A stretch of 64,000 bases of DNA. It comes from Hyaloperonospora brassicae. Taxonomy: Eukaryota; Oomycota; Peronosporomycetes; Peronosporales; Peronosporaceae. The translations under genes and the position numbers were made by a program. Position 1 is the stretch's first letter. Each line of letters opens with the position of its first letter. Shown here one piece after another: positions 23,560 to 34,664 of the stretch. Location: NCBI GenBank assembly GCA_947650285.1, contig CANTFL010000627.1, forward strand, positions 1 through 64,000, written 5' to 3'. The notes below the pieces were generated by a model. It had not been told where the DNA came from. It ran no database searches and saw only the letters and a list, made by a program, of their open reading frames with translations.

Positions 23560-24830
23560 TGATAGTCGTTGCTACAACGGTATTATCCTAACTGTTGGAT
23601 GACATAGCCAGATCTAAACCAGGCCGGCGTGATAAAGCATCATCGAGGACGTTCATTTCTACTGGGTTTGTAATTCACACAGAAGTTGTAATACGAGAAG
23701 AACGACAACCACCTCGCTATTCGTTGCGAGAAGTATGGACTATGTACGGCCGTGCGTAATGAAACATTAACCGTCTAGACGAAAATTTTTCATCGACCAA
23801 GATACACACGCAAAACTTGACCAGAACTTAATTCATGGCAAAGTGTTTTTTGTCATGAACAGGATAGCTGCGCGCAGCCAAATTCAGCGAACGCAAATGA
23901 TGGTAGACGACGCTTCACGCATTGTCCGCGTCGTATTGCATCACACACAGCCGATTGCAATTTGTTGGAGTCACAGACCAAATGAAATGGTTTGCATTGG
24001 CCATCAATCGCCAATATAGGCGATTGGGGCAAGCTATCATTGATACTTTCGAGGCGGCGCTGACACTCAGCAGTCCACAGTCACCTCTCACTTTTCTTAA
24101 CTAACAAGATCGAAGGACGGTCATCTCGGCGTAGTTGCGCCAGAACTTATGCATTTACGCCGCTATCCCAAAAAACCTTCGAAGTCTCTTTGACATAGAC
24201 TAGCACTGCTCTTCTGACCGACTGGTATGTACATTCGGTGACCGTCTTGATCTTTTCTCGGTCAGGGCGTACGCCGTGTTTACGCAAGATGTACCCAAGA
24301 AGTGGTGTGTTGCTCGCCGCGAATATACACTTCTTGAGGTTGGCATACAGCTTCTGCTTTTGCACAAGTGTAAGAACCTTTCGGAAGTGGATCCGGTGGA
24401 CTTCCAAATTTGGTCATTTATCTATGGCTCATCTATGGAAAAACAATCGTCGAAAGACTCGGTGCTTAATCTTGCTGTGAAATCGACGGATTTAACACAC
24501 ATTTCTTGAATGTGGCTGATGAAATCCTTAGCCCCTGTGGTATGACCAGCACTCCCATAGCATTCATCTGGGCGTACGAACTTCCGTGAAGGATATGTCC
24601 CATTCACGCATCAGGATCTGATGGAGCTCGTCCACCAGTTCCAGAAAAGACGCAAATTTGGAAGTAAAAGACATACTATCCAAACTTTCGTGATTTTTTG
24701 GTATCAGTGTTCGAGCTGGTACCGCAGCAATTAACTTGTTAAAATCGTGCTTCATCGCCATCAATCTGTGCCTTTTCGCACACAGAAAATCACGATACTA
24801 TGAACGAAGGTTGGCACCATCACATGACCC
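23560..24830 (-). pseudogene. Gypsy reverse transcriptase / RNase H relic (left arm)
   Basis: Frame 24564-24764 carries the N-terminal RT region (FNKLIAAVPARTLIPK, then QILMREWDISFTEV). Frame 24147-24407 carries the RT thumb (QKLYANLKKCIFAA, LLGYILRKHGVRPDREKIK). The RNase H part follows toward 23570 in broken frames. The catalytic palm motif is not readable in one frame. The right-arm counterpart is 40985-42190. Confidence 0.78.
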
Positions 24831-25993
24831 GCTTTCATGTGATCGGCAAATAATTTGTCGATAGGTAGTTCTTGTTCACGTAACAGTGGTCTCTTCTTCA
24901 TGACACCCAGTACTTCGAACACCGTTTGAGTTCGATTTCGTGACGAATGATTTTGTTCTTAGGCAACTCACGTGGCACACATCAAGAAAAAGCATCTTTA
25001 AATTCGATCAAATCATTGTATAATGGATTGATCTGAGCGACTCCCAGGATTGAGACGTGTATCGTTCAATATCGAGGTAATTATTCAGAGAGTATGTCCA
25101 TCGATGATCTGGTGATACCACGTTCGTTGTCAGTGAAGATCAACGCCTTTCTTATATGGTTGATGTACTCGTCCTCCATGACAAGTACGCAGATCTGCTT
25201 GAATTTGCCACTACGTAGATCCCGCAAGAACCGCTTAGGTTCGGGAGTCGGCAATTGATTTTTCTATGACGTTAGCCTTAAGGAACTACTGGATTTCATA
25301 TGCAACAGCCGACACTTAATCCGTCATTCACATAGACATTCAATGTCTCAATTGCTTCCTACGGATATATTTCCTGATGAATATGGAGGCTTCATCCCTC
25401 CTAATGTTATCTTGAGGGTATCGATCCTTTAATTGCAAAGGACATATTTTCCCGATGCCAACCAACTGTGCAAGCCCTACCACAATTTGGTCTTCAACGG
25501 TCGATTTATCGGTCAACCGGAATTTACCATGCTGTCCCTTATGGACAAAAGGGTTTGATTTACTTAAATGTTGTCTTCCAGACACCAATGATGTCTTAAT
25601 CCTCTAGGCTCGTTCGAGTGATGAACCTTTGGCACGGCCTGTGCTTCCACATTGCTGTAGACAGATCACTTCACATTGGAGTGGTCTACTACGTTGATGT
25701 CTTGTGCAGTCGTCCAAACGACCAAACCACTAGCGAGGCCATTTCTCTTACTCGCGGAACATTGTACGACGATGTGGACGCCCCAAGACGTTCACCAGAC
25801 TGTAACCTGATGAAAACACTACAGGCATCTTTATGGAAGATGTTGCCAGCTGATCTATGTTTTATGTTATTGACTCATGGTAGATCGAGGATGACATCAA
25901 ATTTGGCATTTAACTACAGCAAAATGAAGCGTCATTGTGCTACGTTCATGTAATGTGTGGTGGGGATCCAAGACATTTTTTTACCGTTACGCA
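24831..25993. other. Degenerate pol segment between protease and RT (left arm)
   Basis: No continuous frame. A minus-strand piece near 25870-25960 corresponds to the end of the protease (the right arm reads FDVILGLP at about 39880). The rest aligns with 39906-40984 of the right arm without recognisable motifs. Confidence 0.5.
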
Positions 25994-26918
25994 TGTGTAA
26001 TAAAGTATTTAGTCAAATCCGTTCACCCACAGTCTCAACGTACAAACACAACAATTGCCGAGTTGAGTCGGCGACACGGGCTGGTACGCTTGGATTGATA
26101 CCTACTCGGTTCGCCTCTTCGGGTTCAGTTATGGCTTTCGTCAAACTGATTTCTTACAACCAATCCTCCGGAAGTATGCCTGAGATCAGCAGCTTCTAAA
26201 CCTCTCTCTCCCTGTGACTTCACACCAACGGGTGGAAGATGACGCATTACACTCTTTTACAGGTCACCAGGCGCAGTGTACGACCGACTAGAAGAATTAA
26301 GGAGCTCGTTGCTGAGGCCCACCGGTTCTTCACTCAGACAAGTCTTTGGTCAACGATGCCGTATCTTTAGGCGCTCCGAATCGTCGTTGACGAGACTCAC
26401 AACGGTCTCTTTGCTGAGGTTTACCGGCTCGTCGACGACGAGACTCCTTCTTTCGCTAGTAGCGAGCGCTGCCCAACTCGGGCATTCCTAAGCTCTTGAC
26501 GCTATCGGTAGATACCTCTACAAGCTATGGCTCTCGGGGTTCGACGGCAGGCATAATCTAGCCCACGCAGGGACTTACCTTAAGTGTACGCGTGCATTAA
26601 GCTTAGAAAATTCTGCATTGTATTGCTTTATCTCTTTCGCTACATCGCAGAGCTAGTTTGAATGGATACCTGTTTTTCCATCGTTCTTACACACATTGAG
26701 TGATAAATCTGCTGCTCGATCTTCTCGCATTCTGCGCTGTAAACAGAGCTCACCTACTCTCGAGAAGTCGACTCTCGAGAGGCCGACACTCGGGTCGCCA
26801 ACACTCGATTCGCCGACCATCGATTCGCCGACACTTGAGTGTCCGAGTCTTGAGTCACAGGCTTTTCATTTGCTGAATGTCACACTGATGTCGAGAGGTT
26901 AATATTCTCTAGACCACA
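25994..26918 (-). repeat. Solo LTR inserted in the Gypsy protease (left arm)
   Basis: About 925 bp, ending CTAGACCACA at 26918 and starting TGTGTAATAAAG at 25994. It is a diverged member of the long-LTR family at 15460, with the same order of blocks including the CGACGAG minisatellite and the GACGAGCCGGT units. It splits the protease frame, which resumes on the other side. The right arm has the same insertion at 38867-39787, so it predates the inverted duplication. Confidence 0.8.
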
Positions 26919-27274
26919 CATACACCTGTTGCAAGGCGCATGTCATCGTCGTAAGAGGGATGTCGCGCTCAACGAACTTAAGCCTACTGTCCCGTAGAAA
27001 CCCGGCGTCACATAGAAATTTTGGCACCTTGCAGTCGACTAGGGGCCAAAGTCACAAGTTCTAGTCACTTTGACATTCAAGGTGATGAGAGAGACCTCAT
27101 TACCACGGGCAGTAATAGGCAGAGGTTGTATATTGGGAGCAGCTTTTGACTAGATACCTGCGGATTCTCTTGGCGCCGATGGATCAGCATTGTGCTCCCA
27201 CCTACTGACCCGTCCTTCTTTCGACGGTTGACCCCGTTGTTGCGACTTTGCAACAGCGCTGAACCTCGTCTCAA
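26919..27274 (-). pseudogene. Gypsy aspartic protease relic (left arm)
   Basis: Degenerate retropepsin region following gag on the minus strand. The readable pieces correspond to the stretch ending RLKFVERDIP and MRLATG of the right arm copy, where the family normally has the catalytic D[ST]G loop a little upstream. The loop is lost here (reads as LVDCKVPKF). The solo LTR interrupts the frame directly after. Confidence 0.6.
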
Positions 27275-27329
27275 GGCCTACTTGGCCGACGGACGGCCGT
27301 TTGTTTTTGTGTAATTATCAATGTGTTCG

Positions 27330-28289
27330 GGGCAGTACACTCATAGACGGAGTGCCCTGTCCTATGACAATGATTGCATTTCTGCAACCGTTTTTACCTT
27401 GAAAAGCAGACACGTTCGCTCTCTACGTGACAGAGGTCCATTTGTTCTGGACCACCGCGCTCCTGTCGTATCGCAGATCGATAGACAAAAGAACTAGTTC
27501 GAGCCTGTATCAAACTAAAATCTTCCTGTTGCACCACTGAGATAGCTTGATCAAGTGATTTTAACACCAAGCGGAACAAGTACATCTTGACGGGATTATC
27601 CGTAATACCCTCGATCGACACAGTAATCGTTGTGTTTTCATTCATGAGGTGGGCAGGTCTGCAACTCGAAAGGCATCGTATGTGCTGCGCGTAAGCGTGC
27701 ACATCAATTTTTTCTTGTTTGAGGATTTAAAATCCGCACGAGCCAGGAAATCTGTCTACGGTGGCTCAAACGTTTGTCGGAGCCGAGACTCGACGACTTC
27801 CAATGACCAAATAGAATACGGATCGTGGAGCTTAAGCCCCAAGGCTCAAGTCGCCGCACGTCCAGCCAAGCTTGACCGCGCGAAGGCAACTTGCATCTCA
27901 TAATTGACGATGCAAGGAGCCAGTATGGCGTCGTGAAACTCGAAAGACCAGTAGGTTTTTCAGATACCTCTGTACTTGGAGATATCAATATTCAAGGTTT
28001 GGAGACGATGCGCGTGCATCGACCCGCCCACAGCAGCATTGATTGCTGCTCTATGAATAGTTCTTTCCGTTCGAGCACAAGCTTTGATCAACTGCTGGGT
28101 CTGTTGAGAGCCCTGTTGGTGAAGAATTGCTACTTTTTTGTGTTTCGGCGACAAGTTCACATTGGATGAACTTGGATATAGTGGCATATTTTTGTCTCTA
28201 CCCACAGACTTACGGTATGGAGCTAACAGCGGTTTCATTAGCGATCGCTGAGTGATGTTCGATGAAATGGACTCGCCGATATTGGTCAT
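27330..28289 (-). pseudogene. Gypsy Gag relic with zinc knuckle (left arm)
   Basis: Frame 27960-28289 ends in LQTLNIDISKYRGI and frame 27394-27702 starts MHAYAQHIRCLSS and ends near GGPEQMDLCHVESE; both are characteristic of Phytophthora Gypsy Gag proteins. A CX2CX4HX4C zinc knuckle (CNHCHRTGHSVYEC) is encoded at 27378-27337 in a different frame. At least two frameshifts separate the parts. The right-arm copy is 37391-38460. Confidence 0.8.
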
Positions 28290-29638
28290 TTGTTATTATC
28301 GAAGTACGTAAAAGATGAGTGGCGAAGGCTGGAAACCCATACAAGTAGTTTTTCACAAAGTAAATCCAGAATCTAATTATCCACTAGAGTGCAAAGCGCA
28401 TGCTGCCTATACCACCGTGGATGGAGGACAAGGTTAGGGCAATGTGTATCAATGAAATGGTTCTGCCCATTATCATGGATTTATTCGGACGTATTCAGGT
28501 CCGCTTCGCATCGTTCTTAAGGCTCTGCTTTTTATTTCTTTGGAGTGATTAAACAGAATAAAATCCAAACGGAACCTAGTATTGCATCTGATAATTAAAT
28601 GAACCGGGCGAATTCGTTCATCAACGGACGCGGCCTTGGCACGAAGGTCAAGTATTCGTCCATGGAGCGTATTACTTCTACCCAGAATTATTTTTGACAA
28701 ATCCGACAGTAGTACTCTGTCGGTCATAAATCAGCCGACTACAAACTGTTAGAAAGTGAGCATCAAGTGAATGAAATGACCTGTATCAGAACGCGCGCCA
28801 GACGCGTGTCGGCCACCCGCCAGGGGCCTCGTCAGTGGCTTGTCAAAATACAAGTGAGGATTACCTATCCTGTATCTTTGTGCTGCCTAATACAACACAT
28901 AGAACCCTAAAGAAAGTTCCATGTAAGCTCTAGCGTAGGCTAAACCTCTGGAGTCAAGCCAAGTGCAACTTGCACTTCCAACAAAAACATCAGCCTATCG
29001 GATGACGCGAGCTTCCTCGTGTATGAGTCTGCTACCGATGCTCTAATATTTGGCTGCATGAGTAACGCGCCCTTGCGGCTTCGAAAATGTATCCGCATCA
29101 GATGTGCGTAGACAGCGCATCAGGTGTCCGTCAACATGTTGCTGGTCCCAGATCCAACTGTACCACTGCTCGTCTCCAGCTGCTCTGGATCAGATCCAGC
29201 GTGTCAATGTCAAGTGTGTTAGAGGCATTCCGAGGCAAGCCAAGGATCGACACCCACTGGTTGTGGTGAGTAGTATACGCAGCTCATCCGAGCGGCTCGA
29301 CAGGCGACTGCATTGGTCGCAGCCTGCAATCGTAGAGTCGATCGATGGGGTTGGCTGGCATCGAAGCCAGTTGCTCGCATCCATCAGCGCATCCACCGTT
29401 TGCGCAATCTGCGTCATGCACACTTATGAGTTAGTCCATCCATGCTTCCATTTCCTCGATGCCGCGATGGGTTGTAACGACGTTCTAGTCCGCCGCTGGA
29501 TCTCGTCGGCACGCATAGCGCTCTTTTTTGCTGTAGTTGTAGTTGTTGAGCTGTGTGTGCTGCCATGGGCACGAGCAGTGGGCAGAGAATCCACGTTCAG
29601 CTCCACACTCGCAAGGCAGCCGATCAGGATCTTCGGCA
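28290..29638. other. Left arm between Gypsy relic and cassette
   Basis: 28473-28727 (minus) is a frame of 84 codons conserved in the right arm (36953-37207) with few changes; it is of unknown nature and may be upstream gag. 29190-29640 is GC-rich and conserved with 35270-35717, with minus-strand frames 29190-29423 and 29424-29672 that reappear on the plus strand of the right arm. No domain is recognised. A CAGACGCGTGTCGGCC motif near 28800 lies in a diverged GC patch. Confidence 0.45.
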
Positions 29639-29657
29639 CCCCTTTTGATTGCGCGGA

Positions 29658-31040
29658 TTCCCAAATTTTCACGGTTCAGCTCAAGCCAGTCTTTTTCCCT
29701 TCGGGGCAGTCACGTCGGAGGGAATCCTCCCCTTGGGGAGCCGACGTGGTCGAAGATCTGACGCGGGCACGCTGCACTCGCAGTCGCGGGAGTGGGCGTA
29801 GGAGACCGACGGGTCGCGCAAGCGGCCCTAGCAGGGGTGTTTTACGGACTGGAGGCGTACCCCGCGCCACGTGTCGCCGCTGCGGCGAGCGCACACTCCA
29901 CGTCAAGGGGCCGCGCGAGCGGCTGAAGGGGCCACCATCGCAGATGGTTGAGCTCCTCGGAGAGATATACGGCGGGTTGGCGTTCTCCACGCCACGCAGT
30001 CACTTCGGTGATCGCACTCCACGTCGGGGGCCGCGCAAGCGGCTGAAGGGGGCCACCATCGCAGATGGTTGAGCTCCCTCGGAGAGATATACGGCGGGTT
30101 GGCGTTCTCCACGCCACGCAGTCACTTCGGTGATCGCACTCCACGTCGGGGGCCGCGCAAGCGGCTGAAGGGAGCCACCATCGCAGATGGTTGAGCTCCT
30201 CGGAGAGATATATGGCGGGTTGGCGTTCTCCACGCCACGCAGTCACTTCGGTGATCGCACTCCACGTCGGGGGCCGCGCAAGCGGCTGAAGGGAGCCACC
30301 ATCGCAGATGGTTGAGCTCCTCGGAGAGATATACGGCGGGTTGGCGTTCTCCACGCCACGCAGTCACTTCGGTGATCGCACTCCACGTCGGGGGCCGCGC
30401 AAGCGGCTGAAGGGAGCCACCATCGCAGATGGTTGAGCTCCTCGGAGAGATATACGGCGGGTTGGCGTTCTCCACGCCACGCAGTCACTTCGGTGATCGC
30501 ACTCCACGTCGGGGGCCGCGCAAGCGGCTGAAGGGAGCCACCATCGCAGATGGTTGAGCTCCTCGGAGAGATATACGGCGGGTTGGCGTTCTCCACGCCA
30601 CGCAGTCACTTCGGTGATCGCACTCCACGTCGGGGGCCGCGCAAGCGGCTGAAGGGGGCCACCATCGCAGATGGTTGAGCTCCTCGGAGAGATATATGGC
30701 GGGTTGGCGTTCTCCACGCCACGCAGTCACTTCGGTGTTCGCACTCCACGTCGGGGGCCGCGCAAGCGGTCCTAAAGGGGTTTGTTGCCTTATATGGCAG
30801 CATACCCGCGTTGTACGTGCTGCCGCTCCGGCGGTACGCATGTCCCCAGTCTACTTGGTCGCGCTAGCGGTCATGATTGACTCGTAGTTGGCTTCGGTAG
30901 GAGGGTCTCTGACCTCGTTGCCGTCGCCCCTGGCTCTACGGAGCCCTTTAGTTGTCGACCCGATACCCGGGCCGTACTTCTTGTCACACTTATCAGTCGT
31001 TAGTTATCATAATAATGGACGTACTTGACACCACCACCAC
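29658..31040 (+). mobile_element. Mobile cassette with 121-bp VNTR (left-arm copy, 7 units)
   Basis: The 1383-bp unit begins TTCCCAAATTTTCACGG and ends GACACCACCACCAC. It is flanked by the identical 19-mer CCCCTTTTGATTGCGCGGA (29639-29657 and 31041-31059). The right arm has this site unoccupied at 35250-35272, proving an insertion with a 19-bp target duplication. A second copy sits at 35799-36450, at another place and in the same absolute orientation. The 3' end is a short ACC-type repeat that differs in length between copies, as in SINE-like or LINE-mobilised retroposons. No protein-coding capacity is seen; a trans-acting partner would be needed. Confidence 0.85.
29895..30772. repeat. 121-bp tandem repeat array (seven complete units)
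   Basis: Units begin at ACTCCACGTC: 29895, 30016, 30138, 30259, 30380, 30501, 30622, and a partial eighth at 30743. Spacing is 121 bp (once 122). Units are nearly identical and contain CACCATCGCAGATGGTTGAG and GGGGGCCGCGCAAGCGGCTG. The right-arm cassette has one complete unit (36036-36157) plus the partial one. The nested minus-strand frames starting MENANPPYISPR are a by-product of the repetition. Confidence 0.95.
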
Positions 31041-31197
31041 CCCCTTTTGATTGCGCGGAGATGGCACGTGCTCCAGTGGGAGTACGCTCTCGTCCAGTGC
31101 ATCGTGAGTAAACCATCCGAGTCCTACCGCCGACGCAGTTGCCACTGCGCAGGAAAAGCAGCGCACTGAGATCGACAGCACCGCTTCTCCCCAATCG

Positions 31198-31214
31198 GCA
31201 CTTGTCCATTTGCC
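31198..31214 (+). promoter_or_regulatory. Altered initiator-like motif (left arm)
   Basis: GCACTTGTCCATTTGCC stands where the right arm has GCACTTGTCAATTTGCC. The change (CAATTT to CCATTT) weakens the match to the oomycete initiator. It lies about 57-73 nt before the ATG at 31271. Confidence 0.45.
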
Positions 31215-31270
31215 ACTCCCACCGCACCGCGCTTTCCCACCCATTCCACCCACCCGACACTCGCGCAACG

Positions 31271-31647
31271 ATGCACGTCACGTTCTTTCCTCGCTGTTTG
31301 CACGGCTGCCGTCGCGTCCACGGCTTCGGCGGACATGCCTGTCCAGGAATTCTACTTTTGATCCCGTTCCATCCAACACCCTCTGCAGCCAGGCCGGTTA
31401 CCCATGCAAAGCGACCGACATCTACGCCTCTGCCATCTGCGCTCAGCTGAACAACGACCTGCTCGGCTTCAAGGGATGCTGCTTCGGTCTGTGCGAAAAC
31501 GATGCGCGCGTCTTCCGGTGCCGAAACACTGCGTACCCTTGCGCAAGAGGAGACGACGGCGCGACCGGGGTATGCCGCTCGTACAACAACACCTCTGAGT
31601 TCGAGCAGTGCTGCCACCGCCGGTGCCCACCCAACCAAAACCACTAA
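31271..31647 (+). pseudogene. Two-domain PcF/SCR-like cysteine-rich gene, frameshifted copy (left arm)
   Basis: Counterpart of the intact gene 35039-34665. Compared with it, this copy has one extra T in the signal-peptide region (at about 31284) and another about 75 bp further on (in CTACTTTTGATCC, about 31357), so the ATG-proximal frame and the cysteine domains are not in the same frame. The part after the second insertion, which holds both six-cysteine domains and the stop at 31645, is almost identical to the right-arm gene. Both changes extend short T runs. They could be true mutations or sequencing errors, so loss of function is not certain. Confidence 0.8.
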
Positions 31648-31679
31648 GCACTTGGTGCTGACGATGGGGTCATGAGCTC

Positions 31680-32592
31680 TTTTGTAAACATTTGACGCCG
31701 CGCGAGAGTACTCGCCAACCGTTTGGGAAGTCGCAACTGGACGACGACGGAGTTTAAGTACAAAAAATCGACGTTGCTTGACGAGTCTGTTTGCGTTCTA
31801 TTGCAGTTTGCTGTCTGTGTGTGTTTGGAGTGGTCGTGGTCGTTGTATGGGTCGCTACCGTCCCGAGCAAAGCGCAGTGCAATAAAGAGGACGACGCCGC
31901 ATAGTAAGCATGCGCTACGTCGTAGTGATTGTATCGCTTAGGCTTATTCAGCTAAGCTGATCGAATGGCAGAATACGCGTCTCTCAGGTGTAGAGCTATG
32001 CTAGTGCGAGCACTCCATTCCTGCATCAAAGTATTGCGTGACTTCTTAGTCTTTTGGTGCTACTCGTGTCTTGTCGATCGATAGTAGTCATCAATGCCCT
32101 CGAATGCACGACTAAGTATCGCGACTGGGCGTTGTTAAACCTGTCGCAGTGATCCAGCAATGTCATCGCATTTGGTCCACTTTGTATCTTCTATTCCTGC
32201 GCTGATATTGTTCGAATCGAATCATCACACACACACACTTACGTGCATCACAACCTGCTAGCACTGCCCAAGGTCCGCGTTCTTTTCCTTACTAAATAGA
32301 GAGACATGTCCACGCCCGTCTGCTGCCGTACCACCGCATTGCACTGTTGTTGTTGTTGTTGTTGTTATTCCACACTGTTTCAGCCACTTGATTGATCCAA
32401 ACATATTCAGCCCTACAAGACCGTTCTTCATGCTCGGCAGCTCCCTCTCCGCCTTACTCTTGGACATGGCGTCGTGCGTCACGGCCATATGTTAGTCCCG
32501 CTCACTCTCGAGCGTCCGCGCGTACCAAGTTCACGCACTGCTCGACACCGAGCTCGACCACTGCTGCAAGTGCATCAGCTGCCGCTTGGTTT
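31680..32592. other. 3' block of the left cysteine-rich copy; nearly identical in both arms
   Basis: Reverse complement of 33717-34640 with very few differences: a 76-codon shadow frame (32258-32488 minus against 33824-34054 plus) is identical. It contains a (GTT)n tract near 32345. A diverged third copy lies at 12206-13190. No gene is recognised; the conserved minus-strand pieces belong to the same relic as 13012-13371. Confidence 0.7.
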
Positions 32593-33278
32593 CTTGTGTG
32601 AATTTGTCTCACGTGCTACGGCGTCTAGTGTACACGAAAGAGAGATGTGAGCGATAGGTTTTGGTCTTAATGATCTTAACGCAAAGGTGTCCTACACTCG
32701 AACCGGGTCATGATAATGTGATAGTCAAGCAAAGAATGTGTTGGAGACTACTCGTTGCAATCGTGATTGAACTCTAGACACCACATGTATCGATACTTGA
32801 CTTTGCCCGGGCCTACGCGCCAGATCGATATCTTCCGCAATCTCTCTCTATCTGAACACTATCAGATAATCGTCATTCGGCTTCAAATTTAGTCGACACA
32901 CGGACACACGGACACACGGACAACGCATATGAGAACCCTGTGAGTTTGGAGACCGATCGAGCACGTACAAGCCATTCCCACCTATGATACAAGCGTAGTC
33001 TTCTTTGACCGCGTGTTTTGCGATGCGATGCGTTATCGAACTAAAGCAAGTCTGGGCCGGCACATAGGCGGATTGCAATTGTCGTCGATACCATCATGCC
33101 ACATGGTGTCCAATTACATGCTCAAATTGCTGTTGAGGAGCCAAGGGTCTTCAATCGATCAAACGAGGGGGTTCGGCAGATCGCCGACGAGGGTAAGTGC
33201 CTTCGAACGAAGGTCATACCACGAATTTCGCACATTCCTCAATATAATTTGAATGATTGCACGACAAGGAGTAGAAAA

Positions 33279-33302
33279 CTTATCGCGTAGTTGCGCGATA
33301 AG
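33279..33302. repeat. Perfect 9-bp hairpin in the spacer
   Basis: CTTATCGCG (33279-33287) and CGCGATAAG (33294-33302) pair around a 6-nt loop. Confidence 0.7.
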
Positions 33303-33492
33303 GTCGCCGAAGCCGTGCTGATGATGCCGGTAGCCGCAAGATCGATAGGCAACGTGCTGCTTTTGTGAGCGCCGTAAGTGACGAGACCGCGCAGCTCTTA
33401 TGCGCGCTTCAGCTGTAGCAGCACTGTACCCAGCCGTTGGCGTCTCACACAAAAGACGGCAACAATGTGGCGTTGACGTTTAGATTATTGTG

Positions 33493-33529
33493 CCTATTAT
33501 TCCACATGTGGGGCATGTGGAATAATAGG
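33493..33529. repeat. Perfect 16-bp hairpin in the spacer
   Basis: CCTATTATTCCACATG (33493-33508) and CATGTGGAATAATAGG (33514-33529) pair perfectly around the loop TGGGG. It lies about 200 bp from the inner edge of the right arm. Such a structure can extrude as a cruciform and may have helped form the inverted duplication; that role is inference. Confidence 0.85.
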
Positions 33530-33716
33530 ACGAGAAAGGGCAAACGGCGTGGAACGCGCTTGTCGACCAATGCTGGGTGCGAACTGCTGTGGTGGAGCAG
33601 CTCAACAAAAAATCGAGCTCAAGATAAGCACGACGACCACCTTCACGTCGTTTATGGGCGGCAAATACGTCGACGAGAAGAAAAGAGTGACGGCAAAGCG
33701 GAGAAGCAGAGTACCT

Positions 33717-34640
33717 GAGAAGCCAAGCGGCAGCTGACGCACTTGCAGCAGTGGTCGAGCTCGGTGTCGAGCAGTGCATGAACTTGGTACGCGCGGACGC
33801 TCGAGAGTGAGCGGGACTAACATATGGCCGTGACGCACGACGCCATGTCCAAGAGTAAGGCGGAGAGGGAGCTGCCGAGCATGAAGAACGGTCTTGTAGG
33901 GCTGAATATGTTTGGATCAATCAAGTGGCTGAAACAGTGTGGAATAACAACAACAACAACAACAACAGTGCAATGCGGTGGTACGGCAGCAGACGGGCGT
34001 GGACATGTCTCTCTATTTAGTAAGGAAAAGAACGCGGACCTTGGGCAGTGCTAGCAGGTTGTGATGCACGTAAGTGTGTGTGTGTGATGATTCGATTCGA
34101 ACAATATCAGCGCAGGAATAGAAGATACAAAGTGGACCAAATGCGATGACATTGCTGGATCACTGCGACAGGTTTAACAACGCCCAGTCGCGATACTTAG
34201 TCGTGCATTCGAGGGCATTGATGACTACTATCGATCGACAAGACACGAGTAGCACCAAAAGACTAAGAAGTCACGCAATACTTTGATGCAGGAATGGAGT
34301 GCTCGCACTAGCATAGCTCTACACCTGAGAGACGCGTATTCTGCCATTCGATCAGCTTAGCTGAATAAGCCTAAGCGATACAATCACTACGACGTAGCGC
34401 ATGCTTACTATGCGGCGTCGTCCTCTTTATTGCACTGCGCTTTGCTCGGGACGGTAGCGACCCATACAACGACCACGACCACTCCAAACACACACAGACA
34501 GCAAACTGCAATAGAACGCAAACAGACTCGTCAAGCAACGTCGATTTTTTGTACTTAAACTCCGTCGTCGTCCAGTTGCGACTTCCCAAACGGTTGGCGA
34601 GTACTCTCGCGCGGCGTCAAATGTTTACAAAAGAGCTCAT
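33717..34640. other. 3' block of the right cysteine-rich gene
   Basis: Mirror image of 31680-32592. A plus-strand frame at about 33723-33806 reads AADALAAVVELGVEQC and ends ...ADARE before a stop; the same piece, damaged, is in the 13012-13371 frame. This suggests a convergent gene that is now broken. A (AAC)n tract lies near 33945. Confidence 0.6.
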
Positions 34641-34664
34641 GACCCCATCGTCAGCACCAAGTGC

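Larger units (their letters stand above)
20516..32592. repeat. Left arm of a giant imperfect inverted repeat
   Basis: Reads as the reverse complement of 33717-45204. Anchors from outside in: AAAACCTCGTGGCATTG (about 20541 and 45165), chromodomain and integrase relics, the solo LTR (25994-26918 against 38867-39787), the gag zinc knuckle (27337-27378 against 38404-38445), the cysteine-rich gene (31271 against 35039) and the 3' block ending near 32592 / 33717. The inner 1.5 kb is almost identical; the outer part has many substitutions and indels. The 121-bp-repeat cassette breaks the symmetry (see 29658 and 35799). Confidence 0.93.
32593..33716. other. Asymmetric spacer at the centre of the inverted repeat
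   Basis: About 1.1 kb without an inverted partner. It holds a short ACACACGG-type tandem run at 32895-32922, two perfect hairpins (33279-33302, 33493-33529) and a minus-strand frame of 97 codons (33159-33452) that looks protein-like (DLIAQLRDKFS, IILRNVRNSWYDLR) but is not recognised. At its right side (33550-33716) it includes further sequence related to the 3' flank of the gene at 11616 (up to about 13170), which the left arm lacks. Confidence 0.55.

Noticed and set aside
29104..30072. 322-codon plus-strand frame as a real gene
   Set aside because: It crosses an insertion junction and enters the tandem array; the right-arm counterpart does not keep it. GC-rich DNA makes long frames by chance.
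29895..30772. Regular repeats as a possible CRISPR array
   Set aside because: Units are head-to-tail 121-bp copies without unique spacers, and the context is eukaryotic.
29842..30841. Nested minus-strand frames starting MENANPPYISPR, up to 170 codons
   Set aside because: They repeat every 121 bp because the DNA does; 121 is not a multiple of three, so the same DNA is read in rotating frames. No sign of selection on a protein.
29658..31040. tRNA-derived SINE promoter boxes in the cassette
   Set aside because: A GGTTCAGCTC string near 29675 only weakly resembles a B box, and no A box at the right distance was found.
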